This document shows, in pieces, positions 18,556 through 28,525 of a DNA stretch of 64,000 nucleotides. Under the pieces are notes generated by a model. The model saw only the letters and a program-made list of their open reading frames with translations, was not told the DNA's origin and made no database searches. The DNA is taken from the NCBI GenBank assembly GCA_945861895.1, contig CAMAWF010000010.1:1-64000 (forward strand), read 5' to 3'. Position numbers and translations under genes: made by a program. Positions within the stretch are counted from its first letter, which is position 1. The number at the start of each line of letters is the position of its first letter. This DNA comes from Rhizobium sp. Q54. GTDB lineage: Bacteria; Pseudomonadota; Alphaproteobacteria; Rhizobiales; Xanthobacteraceae.

Positions 18556-20748
18556 ATGTTGTTGCATCCACGATCCAAGCATCGGGCGTTCCATCTCGGA
18601 CCGTTCCCGCTGGAATCGCTCCCGCGCGATGAGAATGTCATCGCCGCCGAAACGGGGCGGATGGCGATACCAATCCTGCCGAACACGATCCGGCCGGCGG
18701 ATCATGTGCTGACGCGTGCCGCCGACCACTATCGCGAAATATTTTCAAAATTCGCCGGAGGAACGCCGGCCAATGCCAAGGCGCCGGTGCCAAACGATCT
18801 CGAACGCCGATCGGCCGATATCAAGGGCGGCGCTTATTTCATGGATGCCAGCGGCGCCGGCATCTGCCGGATTCCCGATAATGCCTGGATGACCGGCGCC
18901 GCGAAACTTTCGCATGACTTCGCGCTTGTGGTGATGGTTGAACATCCACGCCTGCCCGAAGCGGATAATCTCGCGCACGATTGGGTCCACCCGGCGGTTG
19001 CGGCCACGGCCGACATGCGCGCCTGCGAGATCGCGTGTTGCCTGGCCGAATACCTTCGACACATGGGTTTCGATGCAAGGGCGCACGTCGCCGGCAACCG
19101 ATTATTGGACGTCGAGCGGCTCGCCGTGCTTGCAGGCCTTGCGGTGCGCCGCGGCGAGGCGATCGAAAGTCCCTATATCGGGAAAGGCTTTTCGCTCGCG
19201 GCGGTATCCACCGACTATGCATTGGCGGTCGACCTGCCGCTGCGGGTGGATGCGCTCAAGGCGAAAGGTCTCGGCTATTGGTGGGGCTTGAACGGCGCGC
19301 AATCCGGCCGGGAGCGGAACCGCCGTGCGCAACGCGCGAGCCACCTGAGTTCCTACCCGATGGAAACCGTCAAACGGGTGGACCGCCCCACGACGTTGAT
19401 TATCGACGAGGAGGTGCCACGGGTTCCAAAGCGCGCGGCTTTCTTCCAGCGCGCGCTGCATGGCGATCTCGGCGACAAGGCGAAAAAGGAACGAACCAGA
19501 TTTGCATTCAAGACCCCGTTGTCGTTTGCGTTGTTTCAGCTCATCCGCTCCATGGTCAAGTTCCAGGACGGTGAAGTAGCGCCAACGGATAAGGATCGTC
19601 TCAACGATCCGGCAGCCAACGCGCGGGCGATCAAGTCGCTCTCTTATTTTCTCGGTTCCGACCTGACCGGCATCTGTGAAATTCCACGTTATGCCTGGTT
19701 CTCGCACAAAGAGGATGGCTCACCGATCGAGCCCTACCACCGCTATGCCGTCGTGATGTTGATCGACCAGGGTTACGACACCATGGAAGGCGCGAGCGGC
19801 GACGACTGGATCTCAGGCACCCAATCGATGCGCGGATATCTTCGCGGCGCGGAGATCGCCGGCATCATGAGCGAGTTCCTGCGCGCCAAGGGCTTCCCGG
19901 CGCGGGCGCAAACGAACGCCGACAGCGACGTGCTTCATATTCCGCTGATCCTGTGGGCCGGGCTCGGTGAATTGAGCCGGATCGGCGAGCTTGTGCTCAA
20001 TCCATTCGTCGGGCCGCGATTCAAATCGGTGGTGCTGACAACGGACATTCCGCTGCAAGCCGACAAGCCAATCGATTTCGGATTGCAGACATTCTGCGGC
20101 AATTGCATGAAATGCGCCCGCGAGTGTCCGTGCGACGCCATCCCGTTCGGCGACAAGGTCATGTTCAATGGCTATGAAATCTGGAAGCCGGACGTCGAGC
20201 GCTGCACCCGCTACCGGCTGACCAACCCGAAAGGTTCGGCCTGCGGCCGGTGCATGAAAACCTGTCCGCTAAACAAGGTCGTGGATGCCGACGGCGCGCT
20301 GCTGACACGGATGGCGAGCTGGCTCGGCATCAATGCCATGTGGCTCAAGCCGCTGATGGTGCCGATCGCCACCTTCATGGATGACTGGCTGGCGAACGGT
20401 AAACGCAATCCGCTCAAGAAATGGTGGTTCGATCATGAACTGGTCAACGGCATTGCGGTCACGCCGAAAGGAACGAACCAGCGCGATATTGACCCCACGC
20501 GCAGGGTCGATCCGGCAAACCAGAAGATGGCGATCTATCCCGCCAACATGATGCCGCCGCCGAATGAGCTTGGAGCGGTCGAGCTCGACCGCAAGGCGGC
20601 AATGGCGGCGGTCAGCCTGCTCGAAACGCCGAGCCAGGCGCGAGCACGGACCGCCGCGGGCGTGGCGGCCCCGCAACACTACATTCCCTCACCGCCGGTC
20701 GATGCCGCCGCCGAGAAAATAATCGCAATCGCCAATCCGTATAAATAG
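18556..20748 (+). CDS. Cytosolic reductive dehalogenase-like protein
   Basis: 730 residues, starting at ATG 18556 with GGAGCGAGCC upstream. RdhA family enzymes use cobalamin and two [4Fe-4S] clusters to cut carbon-halogen bonds. Cluster motifs are C514-x2-C517-x2-C520-x3-C524-P and C550, C563-x2-C566-x3-C570-P. There is no Tat signal and no rdhB anchor gene, so it resembles the catabolic, oxygen-tolerant type (NpRdhA, about 700 residues). The body contains two related halves: GAYFMDASGAGICRIPDNAW (92-111) parallels SYFLGSDLTGICEIPRYAW (363-381). Relatives of unknown function (for example epoxyqueuosine reductase-like proteins) share this core, so the substrate is open. Confidence 0.8.
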   Translation: MLLHPRSKHRAFHLGPFPLESLPRDENVIAAETGRMAIPILPNTIRPADHVLTRAADHYREIFSKFAGGTPANAKAPVPNDLERRSADIKGGAYFMDASGAGICRIPDNAWMTGAAKLSHDFALVVMVEHPRLPEADNLAHDWVHPAVAATADMRACEIACCLAEYLRHMGFDARAHVAGNRLLDVERLAVLAGLAVRRGEAIESPYIGKGFSLAAVSTDYALAVDLPLRVDALKAKGLGYWWGLNGAQSGRERNRRAQRASHLSSYPMETVKRVDRPTTLIIDEEVPRVPKRAAFFQRALHGDLGDKAKKERTRFAFKTPLSFALFQLIRSMVKFQDGEVAPTDKDRLNDPAANARAIKSLSYFLGSDLTGICEIPRYAWFSHKEDGSPIEPYHRYAVVMLIDQGYDTMEGASGDDWISGTQSMRGYLRGAEIAGIMSEFLRAKGFPARAQTNADSDVLHIPLILWAGLGELSRIGELVLNPFVGPRFKSVVLTTDIPLQADKPIDFGLQTFCGNCMKCARECPCDAIPFGDKVMFNGYEIWKPDVERCTRYRLTNPKGSACGRCMKTCPLNKVVDADGALLTRMASWLGINAMWLKPLMVPIATFMDDWLANGKRNPLKKWWFDHELVNGIAVTPKGTNQRDIDPTRRVDPANQKMAIYPANMMPPPNELGAVELDRKAAMAAVSLLETPSQARARTAAGVAAPQHYIPSPPVDAAAEKIIAIANPYK

Positions 20749-21738
20749 CTACACCCGCACGCTGGCGCGCACTTCCGGCGGGAACAGCTCGTCCGGCGTC
20801 ATGCGCCGCGCGGTCACGCCCTGGTCGTGCGCGAAGCGGCAGAACGCATCCAGCGTCTTGCGATTGGCGTCGAGCCCATAGGGAAACGGATCGGCGCCGA
20901 AATTCTTTCCGAACCCATCGGCAATGGTGGCGGCCCAGGGCACCGGAACGCGCGAGGCGGTGAGATCGCCCATGCGCTGCTGGCTGCGCCGCTTGGCCTC
21001 ATCGAATGCCTTGTAAAGATTCATCGCCACCCAGGGGTAGCGCTCGAACAGCGCACGGCGCATGGCGATGACGTGCATGATCGGGAATATCCCGGTTTCA
21101 CCGAAATAGCGCTCTTCTTCGCGGCGATAATCCGGATAAAGCCGCACGATGCCTCCGGCTGCATCGCCGAACGCATCGGGCACGCGCGCGGAAATGGCGG
21201 CGTCGATTTCGCCCGCCAGCAGCATCGCGCTCACGCTCGCCTCGCGCCGCTGCTCGTAGCGGATGGCTTTCGGCAATTTGAATTCGACTTTCTCCTCGCG
21301 TCCCGCTTCGTTCAAACCGGCCTGCACCCAGCGGATGGCGGCAAGATCGACGCCGCAGCTTTCGGCGAGATAGCCGCGCGTATAGATGCCCGCGGTCTGC
21401 GCCCATTCCGGAATGCCGACGGTCTTGCCTTCGAGGTCTTTCGCCGTCGTAATCTTGCGGTCGGCGCGGACATAAATCGAGGAATGCCGGAACACGCGCG
21501 AGGGAAACACCGGGATGCCGACGAAGGGCGAAGCAGCTTGCGAGGCAAAGCCGATGAATTTGCCCATCGACAGTTCCGACAGGTCCCATTCGCGGTTTTT
21601 TATGAAGCGGAAGAAAACTTCCTCCACCGGCAGCACGAAGGCCGTGAGCACGATGCCGTCCGGGCGCACCACGCCATGCACGAGATCGCGGACGTGATCG
21701 TAGTCGGAGGTGGCGAAGGTCAGATGCAATTTCGCCAC
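20749..21738 (-). CDS. 4,5-dihydroxyphthalate decarboxylase-like / periplasmic-binding-fold protein
   Basis: 329 residues from a GTG at 21738 (VAKLHLTFATSDYDHV), chosen by alignment with the paralogue at 32598-33584, which begins MAKLKLSLA; an open frame reaches 21882. The type II binding-protein fold shows in SRVFRHSSIYVRADRKITT, DLEGKTVGIPEWAQTA and GETGIFPIMHV. Relatives are annotated as 4,5-dihydroxyphthalate decarboxylase or as solute-binding proteins. No signal peptide, so probably cytosolic. Converges with the reductive dehalogenase-like gene with no spacing between the stops. Confidence 0.75.
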   Translation of the reverse strand: MAKLHLTFATSDYDHVRDLVHGVVRPDGIVLTAFVLPVEEVFFRFIKNREWDLSELSMGKFIGFASQAASPFVGIPVFPSRVFRHSSIYVRADRKITTAKDLEGKTVGIPEWAQTAGIYTRGYLAESCGVDLAAIRWVQAGLNEAGREEKVEFKLPKAIRYEQRREASVSAMLLAGEIDAAISARVPDAFGDAAGGIVRLYPDYRREEERYFGETGIFPIMHVIAMRRALFERYPWVAMNLYKAFDEAKRRSQQRMGDLTASRVPVPWAATIADGFGKNFGADPFPYGLDANRKTLDAFCRFAHDQGVTARRMTPDELFPPEVRASVRV

Positions 21739-21895
21739 ACCGCCGCTCTCGACGACGTCCACGTCCCGTTCGGCGCCGGCCGCGGCGTTTATGCTGTTTT
21801 TTGGCTCGTGCACGGTCGTTTCCCGCCGCCTTTGCGTCGTCGCAGGTGCGGCGACATTACACGACCCCGCTCCCCTTCGCACAGCTGCTAAACTC

Positions 21896-21918
21896 GGCTA
21901 CTTGGCTGGCTACTTGGC
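21896..21918. repeat. 12-bp tandem duplication (GGCTACTTGGCT)
   Basis: Two adjacent copies, 21896-21907 and 21908-21918, with the last base of the second copy changed. It lies in the 240-bp gap between the decarboxylase-like gene and the M23 gene, which I otherwise cannot annotate. Confidence 0.7.
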
Positions 21919-21978
21919 ATCTCTGCACGACACGACGATAATTCGGGATACTCCGCCCGTAGCGGATTTGGGAGATTT

Positions 21979-23664
21979 GTGTTGCGCGTGACGTTTCCTG
22001 CCGGCCTGGCGTTTGCCCTCGTTCTGACCTTCACCGCCGCAGCACAGGCGATGGAAAGCGCCCGCGTCTCGATGTTCGAGCCCGATTGGGACGCGGCCGC
22101 CGCAGCGGTGCCCGACAGACCGGACGGTCCGGTGCAAGACATCTTTGCCCGGCTCAACGCCGCCGCCGCGCAGCGATTTCCCGGCATTGCGGTAAGTCCG
22201 GTTCCCGTGCTGTTGCCGTTCGACATTGCCGCAGCGCTCAAAGCCAAAGCGGCGGGCAAGGACGCAGACAAGACCGACGGCGTCGTAGCCGCCGGTTTCC
22301 GTCCGTCCAAATTCTTCCTGCCCGGTCCGGCCGGTTACGACGCCACGTTTTTCATCAAATCCAGCGAGGTCTCCGGCCTCGGCATCAAATATCCAAAACC
22401 GGTCGAGGTCGAAATCGCCGGCGCGGTATTCGCCTACGATCTCGACGATCCGAACATCGTTGAAAGCACCCATACGCCGCGCGCCCTGACGGATGAATTT
22501 CCCGGCATCCGCCGCATCCTGCGCGAGGCCCATGCGCGCTATTCCTTCACGCGATTTGGCGTGCCTTACGTGGTGTCGATCGAATGCTTCAACGGCCGGG
22601 TCACGGCCAAACGCCTCTCCTGCAAGGACGCCGATCTGGTTGCCGTGCGTTTCCTGAACGCATTGCAGGTGGCCGGCGGCACGCCCACACGGCAGATTTC
22701 TCCGCCGCGCGTGGACCTCACAAGGCCGACTGTGAAATCGATGTCGTTCAGCTATCACAGCGCCGGCAGCCTGATTCCAAACTCCGGCTATAAAACTTTC
22801 GGCGGCCGTGCCGACAATCACGTCTATGCGCGCATCCGCTTCCCGATTTCCGGAACGCCGGCATTCGCCGTTTCACAATCCTTCATGCACTGGGGCGATT
22901 GCTACATGAAGGGCAAGATCGGGCGCACCAACCGCAAGGGCGCACCCTATCGCTGCAAGCTCAACGACAAACAGCTGGTGTTCGACGAGTCGGCGCCGGA
23001 AAATTTCTCCTATCCCTGGCGCGACAATTTCTGCGAGACGCGCGACACCCAGGTCGGCCAATGTCCCGGCGGGACCGGCCATCAGGGACAGGATATCCGC
23101 CCCGCTTCCTGCGTACTGAACAACGAAGGCGCGGACCGTTGCGAGCCCTATCAGCACGACGTAGTCGCGGTTCGCGACGGCATGATCTGGCGCAACACGG
23201 CCGACTACGTGGTGTATGAGTCGGTCTATGTCGTAGTCAACACAGCGAACGAGCGCGTGCGCTTTCGCTACATGCACATGGACCCCAAACGCATGGATAC
23301 CGACGGCATCGCCAGCGGCCGGCGGGTGCGCCAGGGCGAGGTGATCGGTCAGGTCGGCAATTACAACAAGAAGGAAAACGGCACCAGCTATCACCTGCAT
23401 TTCGACACGCAGGTGTGGACGCAAGACGGCTGGGTGTGGGTCAATCCCTACATGACGCTGGTCTCGGCCTATGAGCGGCTGATCGGCGCGCGCGGCGCTG
23501 AAATCAAGGACGGCGAGGCGCGGCCAGTGGCGGTACCCGGAATTCCGCCGCAAATTAAAGTAGCGACGCCGGTAGCGGAACAAAATGCCGCGCCGGCGCC
23601 GAAAAAACAGCACCGTCAAGGTCGGCGCAAATTCCGCAAAAGCAACGATGACGACGCCGGCTAG
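21979..23664 (+). CDS. M23/LytM-domain peptidase-like protein
   Basis: 561 residues from GTG 21979 (TTG 21982 is possible) with GGGAGA upstream. Signal peptide FPAGLAFALVLTFTAAAQA. The C-terminal half holds a LytM/M23 domain with GHQGQD (H-x3-D ligands), a MHMDPKRM strand, VGNYNKKENGTSYHLHF (HxH motif) and several cysteine pairs likely disulfide-bonded in the periplasm. This fold usually cuts peptidoglycan cross-bridges; the N-terminal 350 residues are not recognised. The C-terminus is basic and disordered (KKQHRQGRRKFRK). Confidence 0.82.
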   Translation: MLRVTFPAGLAFALVLTFTAAAQAMESARVSMFEPDWDAAAAAVPDRPDGPVQDIFARLNAAAAQRFPGIAVSPVPVLLPFDIAAALKAKAAGKDADKTDGVVAAGFRPSKFFLPGPAGYDATFFIKSSEVSGLGIKYPKPVEVEIAGAVFAYDLDDPNIVESTHTPRALTDEFPGIRRILREAHARYSFTRFGVPYVVSIECFNGRVTAKRLSCKDADLVAVRFLNALQVAGGTPTRQISPPRVDLTRPTVKSMSFSYHSAGSLIPNSGYKTFGGRADNHVYARIRFPISGTPAFAVSQSFMHWGDCYMKGKIGRTNRKGAPYRCKLNDKQLVFDESAPENFSYPWRDNFCETRDTQVGQCPGGTGHQGQDIRPASCVLNNEGADRCEPYQHDVVAVRDGMIWRNTADYVVYESVYVVVNTANERVRFRYMHMDPKRMDTDGIASGRRVRQGEVIGQVGNYNKKENGTSYHLHFDTQVWTQDGWVWVNPYMTLVSAYERLIGARGAEIKDGEARPVAVPGIPPQIKVATPVAEQNAAPAPKKQHRQGRRKFRKSNDDDAG

Positions 23665-23739
23665 ACATTTGCTCTCGACATTTGCACAAGCGGCCCCCGT
23701 CCCGGTTTGTAGGCGCGCCGGTAACGCATAGTATGCCGG

Positions 23740-25008
23740 ATGCAAACGAATCGTAACGCCGCCTTCGCAGCCGCATTGCTGACCCGGCGCAAGTGGCTCA
23801 TCTCCGCAACCGCAGCCGCTGCCTCACTTGCGCTCGGCCGGGATGCGGGCGCGCAATCTTCCGACAAGGCGTTTTCCAACTGGGTCGCGGGCTTTCGTCC
23901 GCGCGCGCTCAAGCGCGGTGTTTCCGAAAAAACCTATGACCGGGTGATGGGCGCGGTGAAGCCCGACACCAGCGTCTACGCGCAGCAACGCTCGCAGCCG
24001 GAATTCACCGAGCAACTCTGGCAATACATCAATCGCCGCTGCTCCGATCACCGCGTCACGACCGGCAAGACGCGCGCGCAGGAAAACGCCGCGCTGCTGG
24101 CGCGGGTGGAAAAAGACTACGGCGTCGACCGTTATCTCATGCTCGGCCTGTGGGGGATGGAATCCTCCTTCGGCGACGTCATGCTCAATACCAAATACAT
24201 GCGGCCGGTGATCCCGGCGCTGGCGGCTCTCGCCTGGGGCGAGCCGCGCCGGCGCAAATATTGGGAAGCCGAGTTGCTCAATGCGCTGGTCATCGTCGAT
24301 CGCGGCTGGGCGGAACCCGCCGACATGATCGGCTCCTGGGCCGGCGCCATGGGCCACACCCAATGGATGCCGGAAGTCTGGCTCAATGTCGGCGTCGACT
24401 ACGACAAGGACGGCCGCATCTCTCCGCTCGGCAAGCCGGACGACGCCTTCGCCGGCACCGCGCGCTATCTGGTCGAGCGCGGCAAATACCAGCGCGGCGA
24501 AACCTGGGGCTGCGAGGTCAAGCTGCCGGCGGGCTTCAACACGCGCTTGGCCGACAAGCGGACCTGGCGCAGTTACGCCAAATGGCAGGCGCTGCGTGTG
24601 GCGCGCGCCGACGGCGCCGCATTCGCCCGGCCCGACGACCAGGTGCGGCTGTGGCTGCCGGTGGCCGGCGGGCCGGCTTTCCTTATTGGGCAGAACTATT
24701 TCGCCTTCCGCTCCTATAATCCGTCCGACAGCTACACGCTCGCTTTGGTGCATCTCGGCGACCGCATCCGCGGCGAGCCGCCCTTCCACCAGCAATTCCC
24801 CGGCGGCGAGCGCGCGCCCACTTTGGCCGAATTGCAGGAAATCCAGCGCCGCCTCACCGCCAGCGGCTTTCCGACCGACGGCACCGATGGCCGCGTCGGC
24901 AGCGACACCATGCAGGCGGTCCGCGCCTATCAGCAGAAAATGGGGCTGCTGCCGGCCGACGGCTATGCCGGCCTCAAAGTGCTCGCCCGGTTGCGTCAGG
25001 GGCCCTGA
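23740..25008 (+). CDS. Lytic murein transglycosylase, MltB type, with peptidoglycan-binding domain
   Basis: 422 residues. Twin-arginine-like TRRKWLISATAAAASLA leader. The catalytic domain (about 45-340) cleaves the MurNAc-GlcNAc bond with formation of anhydro-MurNAc; the acid Glu lies in GLWGMESSFGD near residue 143, followed by GSWAGAMGHTQWMP. Residues about 362-420 form a peptidoglycan-binding type 1 domain (EIQRRLTASGF, GRVGSDTMQAVRAYQQ). Same direction as the M23 gene upstream, so the pair may act together on the wall. Confidence 0.93.
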   Translation: MQTNRNAAFAAALLTRRKWLISATAAAASLALGRDAGAQSSDKAFSNWVAGFRPRALKRGVSEKTYDRVMGAVKPDTSVYAQQRSQPEFTEQLWQYINRRCSDHRVTTGKTRAQENAALLARVEKDYGVDRYLMLGLWGMESSFGDVMLNTKYMRPVIPALAALAWGEPRRRKYWEAELLNALVIVDRGWAEPADMIGSWAGAMGHTQWMPEVWLNVGVDYDKDGRISPLGKPDDAFAGTARYLVERGKYQRGETWGCEVKLPAGFNTRLADKRTWRSYAKWQALRVARADGAAFARPDDQVRLWLPVAGGPAFLIGQNYFAFRSYNPSDSYTLALVHLGDRIRGEPPFHQQFPGGERAPTLAELQEIQRRLTASGFPTDGTDGRVGSDTMQAVRAYQQKMGLLPADGYAGLKVLARLRQGP

Positions 25009-25063
25009 TCCGGTTGGATGCCGCCCACACCCGACTACGCGGGTTTGAGGGGTAAGGCTGCCC

Positions 25064-26875
25064 GTGACCGGTTCCAAATCCAGCAAGGCCCAACCGGATT
25101 CGCGCGGCGATGTGCCGATTTCCGGTATTGAACGGCCTCGCCCATCCGGCGCCAACGCCGCGCAATTCGGCAGCGACGTGGTGGCGGATGCGCTGCGCGC
25201 GCTCGATGTGCCCTATATCGCGCTCAATCCCGGCGCCAGCTATCGCGGCCTGCACGACAGCCTGGTGAATTATCTCGGCAACGAGCGGCCGCAGATGCTG
25301 CTTTGCCTGCATGAGGAAAGCGCGGTCGCAATCGCGCACGGCTACGCCAAGGTCACCGGCCGCGCCATGGCCGCGGCGGTACATTCCAATGTCGGGCTGA
25401 TGCACGCCACCATGGCGATATTCAACGCCTGGTGCGACCGCATGCCGGTGGTGGTGCTGGGCGCGACCGGTCCCGTCGATGCGGTCAAGCGGCGTCCGTG
25501 GATCGACTGGATTCACACCGCGCGCGACCAGGGCGCGCTGGTGCGCGGCTATACCAAATGGGACGACCAGCCGGCCTCGCCCACGGCCGCGCGCGAAGCG
25601 ATGCTGCGCGCAGGCTGGATCGCCAATACCGCGCCGAAGGGGCCGGTCTATGTGGTGCTCGACGCGGAGATGCAGGAGGCGAAACTCAACGAGCCGGTCG
25701 CGCCGATCGATGCGGCGCGCTTCATGCCGGACGTTGCGAGCGCGGCGCCTGCAACCGAAATCGCCAAGGCCGCAGCGCTGCTCAAGACGGCGAAGCAGCC
25801 GCTGATCCTTGCCGGCCGCGTCTCGCGCAGCGAGCAGGCATGGCGCGCGCGCGTGCAATTGGCCGAGCGCCTGGGCGCGCGCGTGGTCACCGATTTGAAG
25901 GTTGGCGCGGCATTCCCCACCGATCACCCGCTGCATGCCGGTGCGCCGGCCACCATCGCTCCGGTGCCGGAGGCGGCCGAAGCCATCCGCGCCGCCGACG
26001 CGATCCTGAGCCTGGACTGGGTCGATCTCGCCGGCACGCTCAAGCAGGCTGGCCACGTCACGGCAAATATCATCCAGGTTTCCATCGATCATCACCTGCA
26101 CAACGGCTGGAGCATGGACTACCAGGGCCTGCCGCCGGCCGATGTGTTTCTCGCCTGCGAACCGGATGCCGCCGTTCCCGCTCTGCTCGAAGCCATCGGA
26201 CCCGGCAAACCGCAGGCGGCCGCGCCCGCCCGCGCTGCGCCGTCGGCCGCGCGGGCCGAGACCGTGCTTACGGTCGATGGGCTGGCGCAAGCGCTGCGGC
26301 AAGCCGTCGGCGCGCGCGCGGTCTCGCTCACCCATGTGACGCTCGGATGGAACGGCGCGCTGTGGCCGTTCCGCCATCCGCTCGATTATCTCGGCTCCGA
26401 CGGCGGCGGCGGCGTCGGCGGCGGGCCCGGCATTTCGGTCGGCGCCGCGCTGGCGCTTAAAGGCTCCGGCCGGCTGCCGGTCGCGGTGTGCGGCGACGGC
26501 GATTTTCTGATGGGCGTCACTTCGCTTTGGACAGCGGCGCATTACCGCATTCCCTTGCTGCTGGTGATCGCCAACAATCGATCCTTCTTCAATGACGAAT
26601 TGCACCAGGAGCGCGTCGCCCGCATGCGCAACCGCCCGGTCGAGAACCGGTGGATCGGCCAGCGTATTTCCGATCCGGATATCGATCTGGCGGGGCTTGC
26701 GCGCGCGCAAGGCGCGCTCGGGTTCGGTCCGGTGGCCAAAGACGGCGAGCTTGCCGCTATCTTTGCCGAGGCGATCGCTGCGGTCGAGAACGGCGCGGTC
26801 GCCGTGGTCGACGTACGGGTCGAGCCCGGTTACAGCCAGGCGATGACCGCGGCGATGAACCGTAAGACCGAATAG
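25064..26875 (+). CDS. Thiamine-diphosphate-dependent decarboxylase/carboligase-like enzyme
   Basis: 603 residues from GTG 25064, AAGG about 9 nt upstream. Acetolactate synthase-like three-domain layout. The Pyr-domain catalytic Glu lies in LHEESAVAIAHGYAKVTG; the PP domain carries the ThDP motif starting GDGDF at about 477 and ending IANN near 504. Possible reactions are decarboxylation of a 2-oxo acid or carboligation. The downstream genes encode an ABC importer and an aldehyde dehydrogenase, so decarboxylation to an aldehyde is the simplest reading; the substrate is unknown. It is not ilvB: no small subunit gene is present. Confidence 0.85.
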   Translation: MTGSKSSKAQPDSRGDVPISGIERPRPSGANAAQFGSDVVADALRALDVPYIALNPGASYRGLHDSLVNYLGNERPQMLLCLHEESAVAIAHGYAKVTGRAMAAAVHSNVGLMHATMAIFNAWCDRMPVVVLGATGPVDAVKRRPWIDWIHTARDQGALVRGYTKWDDQPASPTAAREAMLRAGWIANTAPKGPVYVVLDAEMQEAKLNEPVAPIDAARFMPDVASAAPATEIAKAAALLKTAKQPLILAGRVSRSEQAWRARVQLAERLGARVVTDLKVGAAFPTDHPLHAGAPATIAPVPEAAEAIRAADAILSLDWVDLAGTLKQAGHVTANIIQVSIDHHLHNGWSMDYQGLPPADVFLACEPDAAVPALLEAIGPGKPQAAAPARAAPSAARAETVLTVDGLAQALRQAVGARAVSLTHVTLGWNGALWPFRHPLDYLGSDGGGGVGGGPGISVGAALALKGSGRLPVAVCGDGDFLMGVTSLWTAAHYRIPLLLVIANNRSFFNDELHQERVARMRNRPVENRWIGQRISDPDIDLAGLARAQGALGFGPVAKDGELAAIFAEAIAAVENGAVAVVDVRVEPGYSQAMTAAMNRKTE

Positions 26876-26888
26876 AGCGAGATCGAGC

Positions 26889-27758
26889 ATGCCGATATCG
26901 CCCAGCACGGCAGATCGCGCAGCGCCCAGTCGGCGGACCGCGGACGCCATTCTCACGGTCGGAAATATCGACATGCGGTTCGAGACGCCGGACGGCACCC
27001 TGGTTGCTGTCGACGATGTCTCCTTCACCGTCGCGCCGGGAGAATTCCTCTCGGTGATCGGCCCGTCGGGATGCGGAAAATCGACTTTGTTCAACGTCAT
27101 CGGCGGGCTGCTCGGCGGCTATCAGGGCCGCGTCACGGTCGCCGGCGAAACCATTACCGGGCCGCACGCCTCGATCGGCATGGTGTTCCAGGAGGAATCC
27201 ACGTTTCCCTGGCGCACCGTCACCGACAATGTCGCCTTCCCGCTCGAACTTATCGGCATGCCGAAGCAAAAGCGCATCGAACGCGCGCGGCATTTCATCC
27301 GGCTGGTCGGCCTCGACGGTTTCGAAAACCGCTATCCGGGCGAACTCTCAGGCGGCATGCGCCAGCGCGTCTCGCTGGCGCGCACGCTCGCCTCCGAACC
27401 GAAGATCTTGCTGATGGACGAGCCATTTGCCGCGCTCGACGAACAGACCAGGCTCCTGCTTGGCGACAAGGTGCTGCAAATCCAGCAGGACCTGAAACAG
27501 ACGACGCTGCTGATCACCCACAACATCACCGAAGCGGTGCAGATGTCCGACCGCATATTGGTGATGACCTATCGGCCCGGCAAAGTGAAACGCATCGTCG
27601 ATATCGATCTGCCGCGCCCGCGCACGTCGGAAATCGTCGGCAGCGAAGCGTTCGGGCGCTATGTCGCGCAAATCTGGGCCGATCTGCGCGAAGAAGCGAG
27701 CCGCGGCATGCAGGATGACGAATCCCGCGCGCTGCATCCGGGAGGCGCGCGGCCGTGA
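26889..27758 (+). CDS. NitT/TauT-type ABC transporter ATP-binding protein
   Basis: 289 residues. Walker A GPSGCGKST (about 58-66), Q-loop in VFQEESTFPWRTV, signature LSGGMRQR, Walker B ILLMDEPFAALD and H-loop TH are complete. It energises import by the two permeases downstream. The FPWRTV segment is typical of nitrate/sulfonate/taurine-type ATPases (SsuB, TauB). It starts 13 nt after the TPP enzyme and overlaps the first permease gene by 4 nt. Confidence 0.94.
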   Translation: MPISPSTADRAAPSRRTADAILTVGNIDMRFETPDGTLVAVDDVSFTVAPGEFLSVIGPSGCGKSTLFNVIGGLLGGYQGRVTVAGETITGPHASIGMVFQEESTFPWRTVTDNVAFPLELIGMPKQKRIERARHFIRLVGLDGFENRYPGELSGGMRQRVSLARTLASEPKILLMDEPFAALDEQTRLLLGDKVLQIQQDLKQTTLLITHNITEAVQMSDRILVMTYRPGKVKRIVDIDLPRPRTSEIVGSEAFGRYVAQIWADLREEASRGMQDDESRALHPGGARP

Positions 27759-28525
27759 ACACGCTTGCGATAGCCCGCATCCACCGCGCCGCGCCATTGA
27801 TCGGCCTGCTGGTCGTAGTGGTATTCATTGTGCTGATAGAATTTCTCATCCGCATCGGCATTGTAAACCGCTTCATCGTGCCGCCGCCTTCCGAGATCAT
27901 CGGCAGCTTCAAGCGCGTGATCGTCGAGGAAGACATCATTCACCGGTTTTTCGTGACCGCGACCGAATGCCTGACGGCGGGCGTGATGCTCACGGTGTTC
28001 GGCGTTGCCGGCGGCGTGCTGCTGCACCGTTTCAAGCTGTTGCAGCAAGCGACGGAAACCTGGATCGCCGCGATGGCGTCGGCGCCGACCGTGCTGATGT
28101 ATCCGCTGTTCCTGGTTATTTTCGGCCGCAGCGCCTGGACCATGATCATGATGGGCTTCGTGGCCGCGCTGCCGCCGGTGATCCTCAAGACGCTGGAAGG
28201 GCTTTCCAGCACGCGGCGCGTGCTGATCGATGTCGGGCGCAGCTTCAATCTCACGCCGACCCAGCAGTTCTGGAAAATCCTGTTCCCGGCGGCGATGCCG
28301 ACTATTTTCGTCGGTATCCGGCTCGGCTTGATATTCGCGCTGATCAATATCGTCGGCGTCGAGTTCCTGATCAATTTCGGCGGATTAGGCGCGCTCATCA
28401 ACGACCTTGCCGAGCGCTACGATCTTGCCGGCACCTATGCCTCGATATGTTTCGTGATTCTGGTGAGCGTTCTCTTCTTCATGGGCCTGGAAAAGGTTGA
28501 ACGATGGCTGAGACCGTTCGAGTGA
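27755..28525 (+). CDS. ABC transporter permease (NitT/TauT type)
   Basis: 256 residues with about six membrane helices and the EAA-loop region (ILKTLEGLSSTRRVLIDVGR, then FWKILFPAAMPTIFVGIRLGL). The start overlaps the ATPase gene by 4 nt, and the end overlaps the next permease by 22 nt. This points to tight translational coupling and a heterodimeric permease. Confidence 0.92.
   Translation: MNTLAIARIHRAAPLIGLLVVVVFIVLIEFLIRIGIVNRFIVPPPSEIIGSFKRVIVEEDIIHRFFVTATECLTAGVMLTVFGVAGGVLLHRFKLLQQATETWIAAMASAPTVLMYPLFLVIFGRSAWTMIMMGFVAALPPVILKTLEGLSSTRRVLIDVGRSFNLTPTQQFWKILFPAAMPTIFVGIRLGLIFALINIVGVEFLINFGGLGALINDLAERYDLAGTYASICFVILVSVLFFMGLEKVERWLRPFE

Noticed and set aside
24974-27100. 708-codon minus-strand open frame opposite the TPP enzyme
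   Set aside because: Covers parts of two well-supported plus-strand genes and has the Arg-rich composition of a shadow frame.
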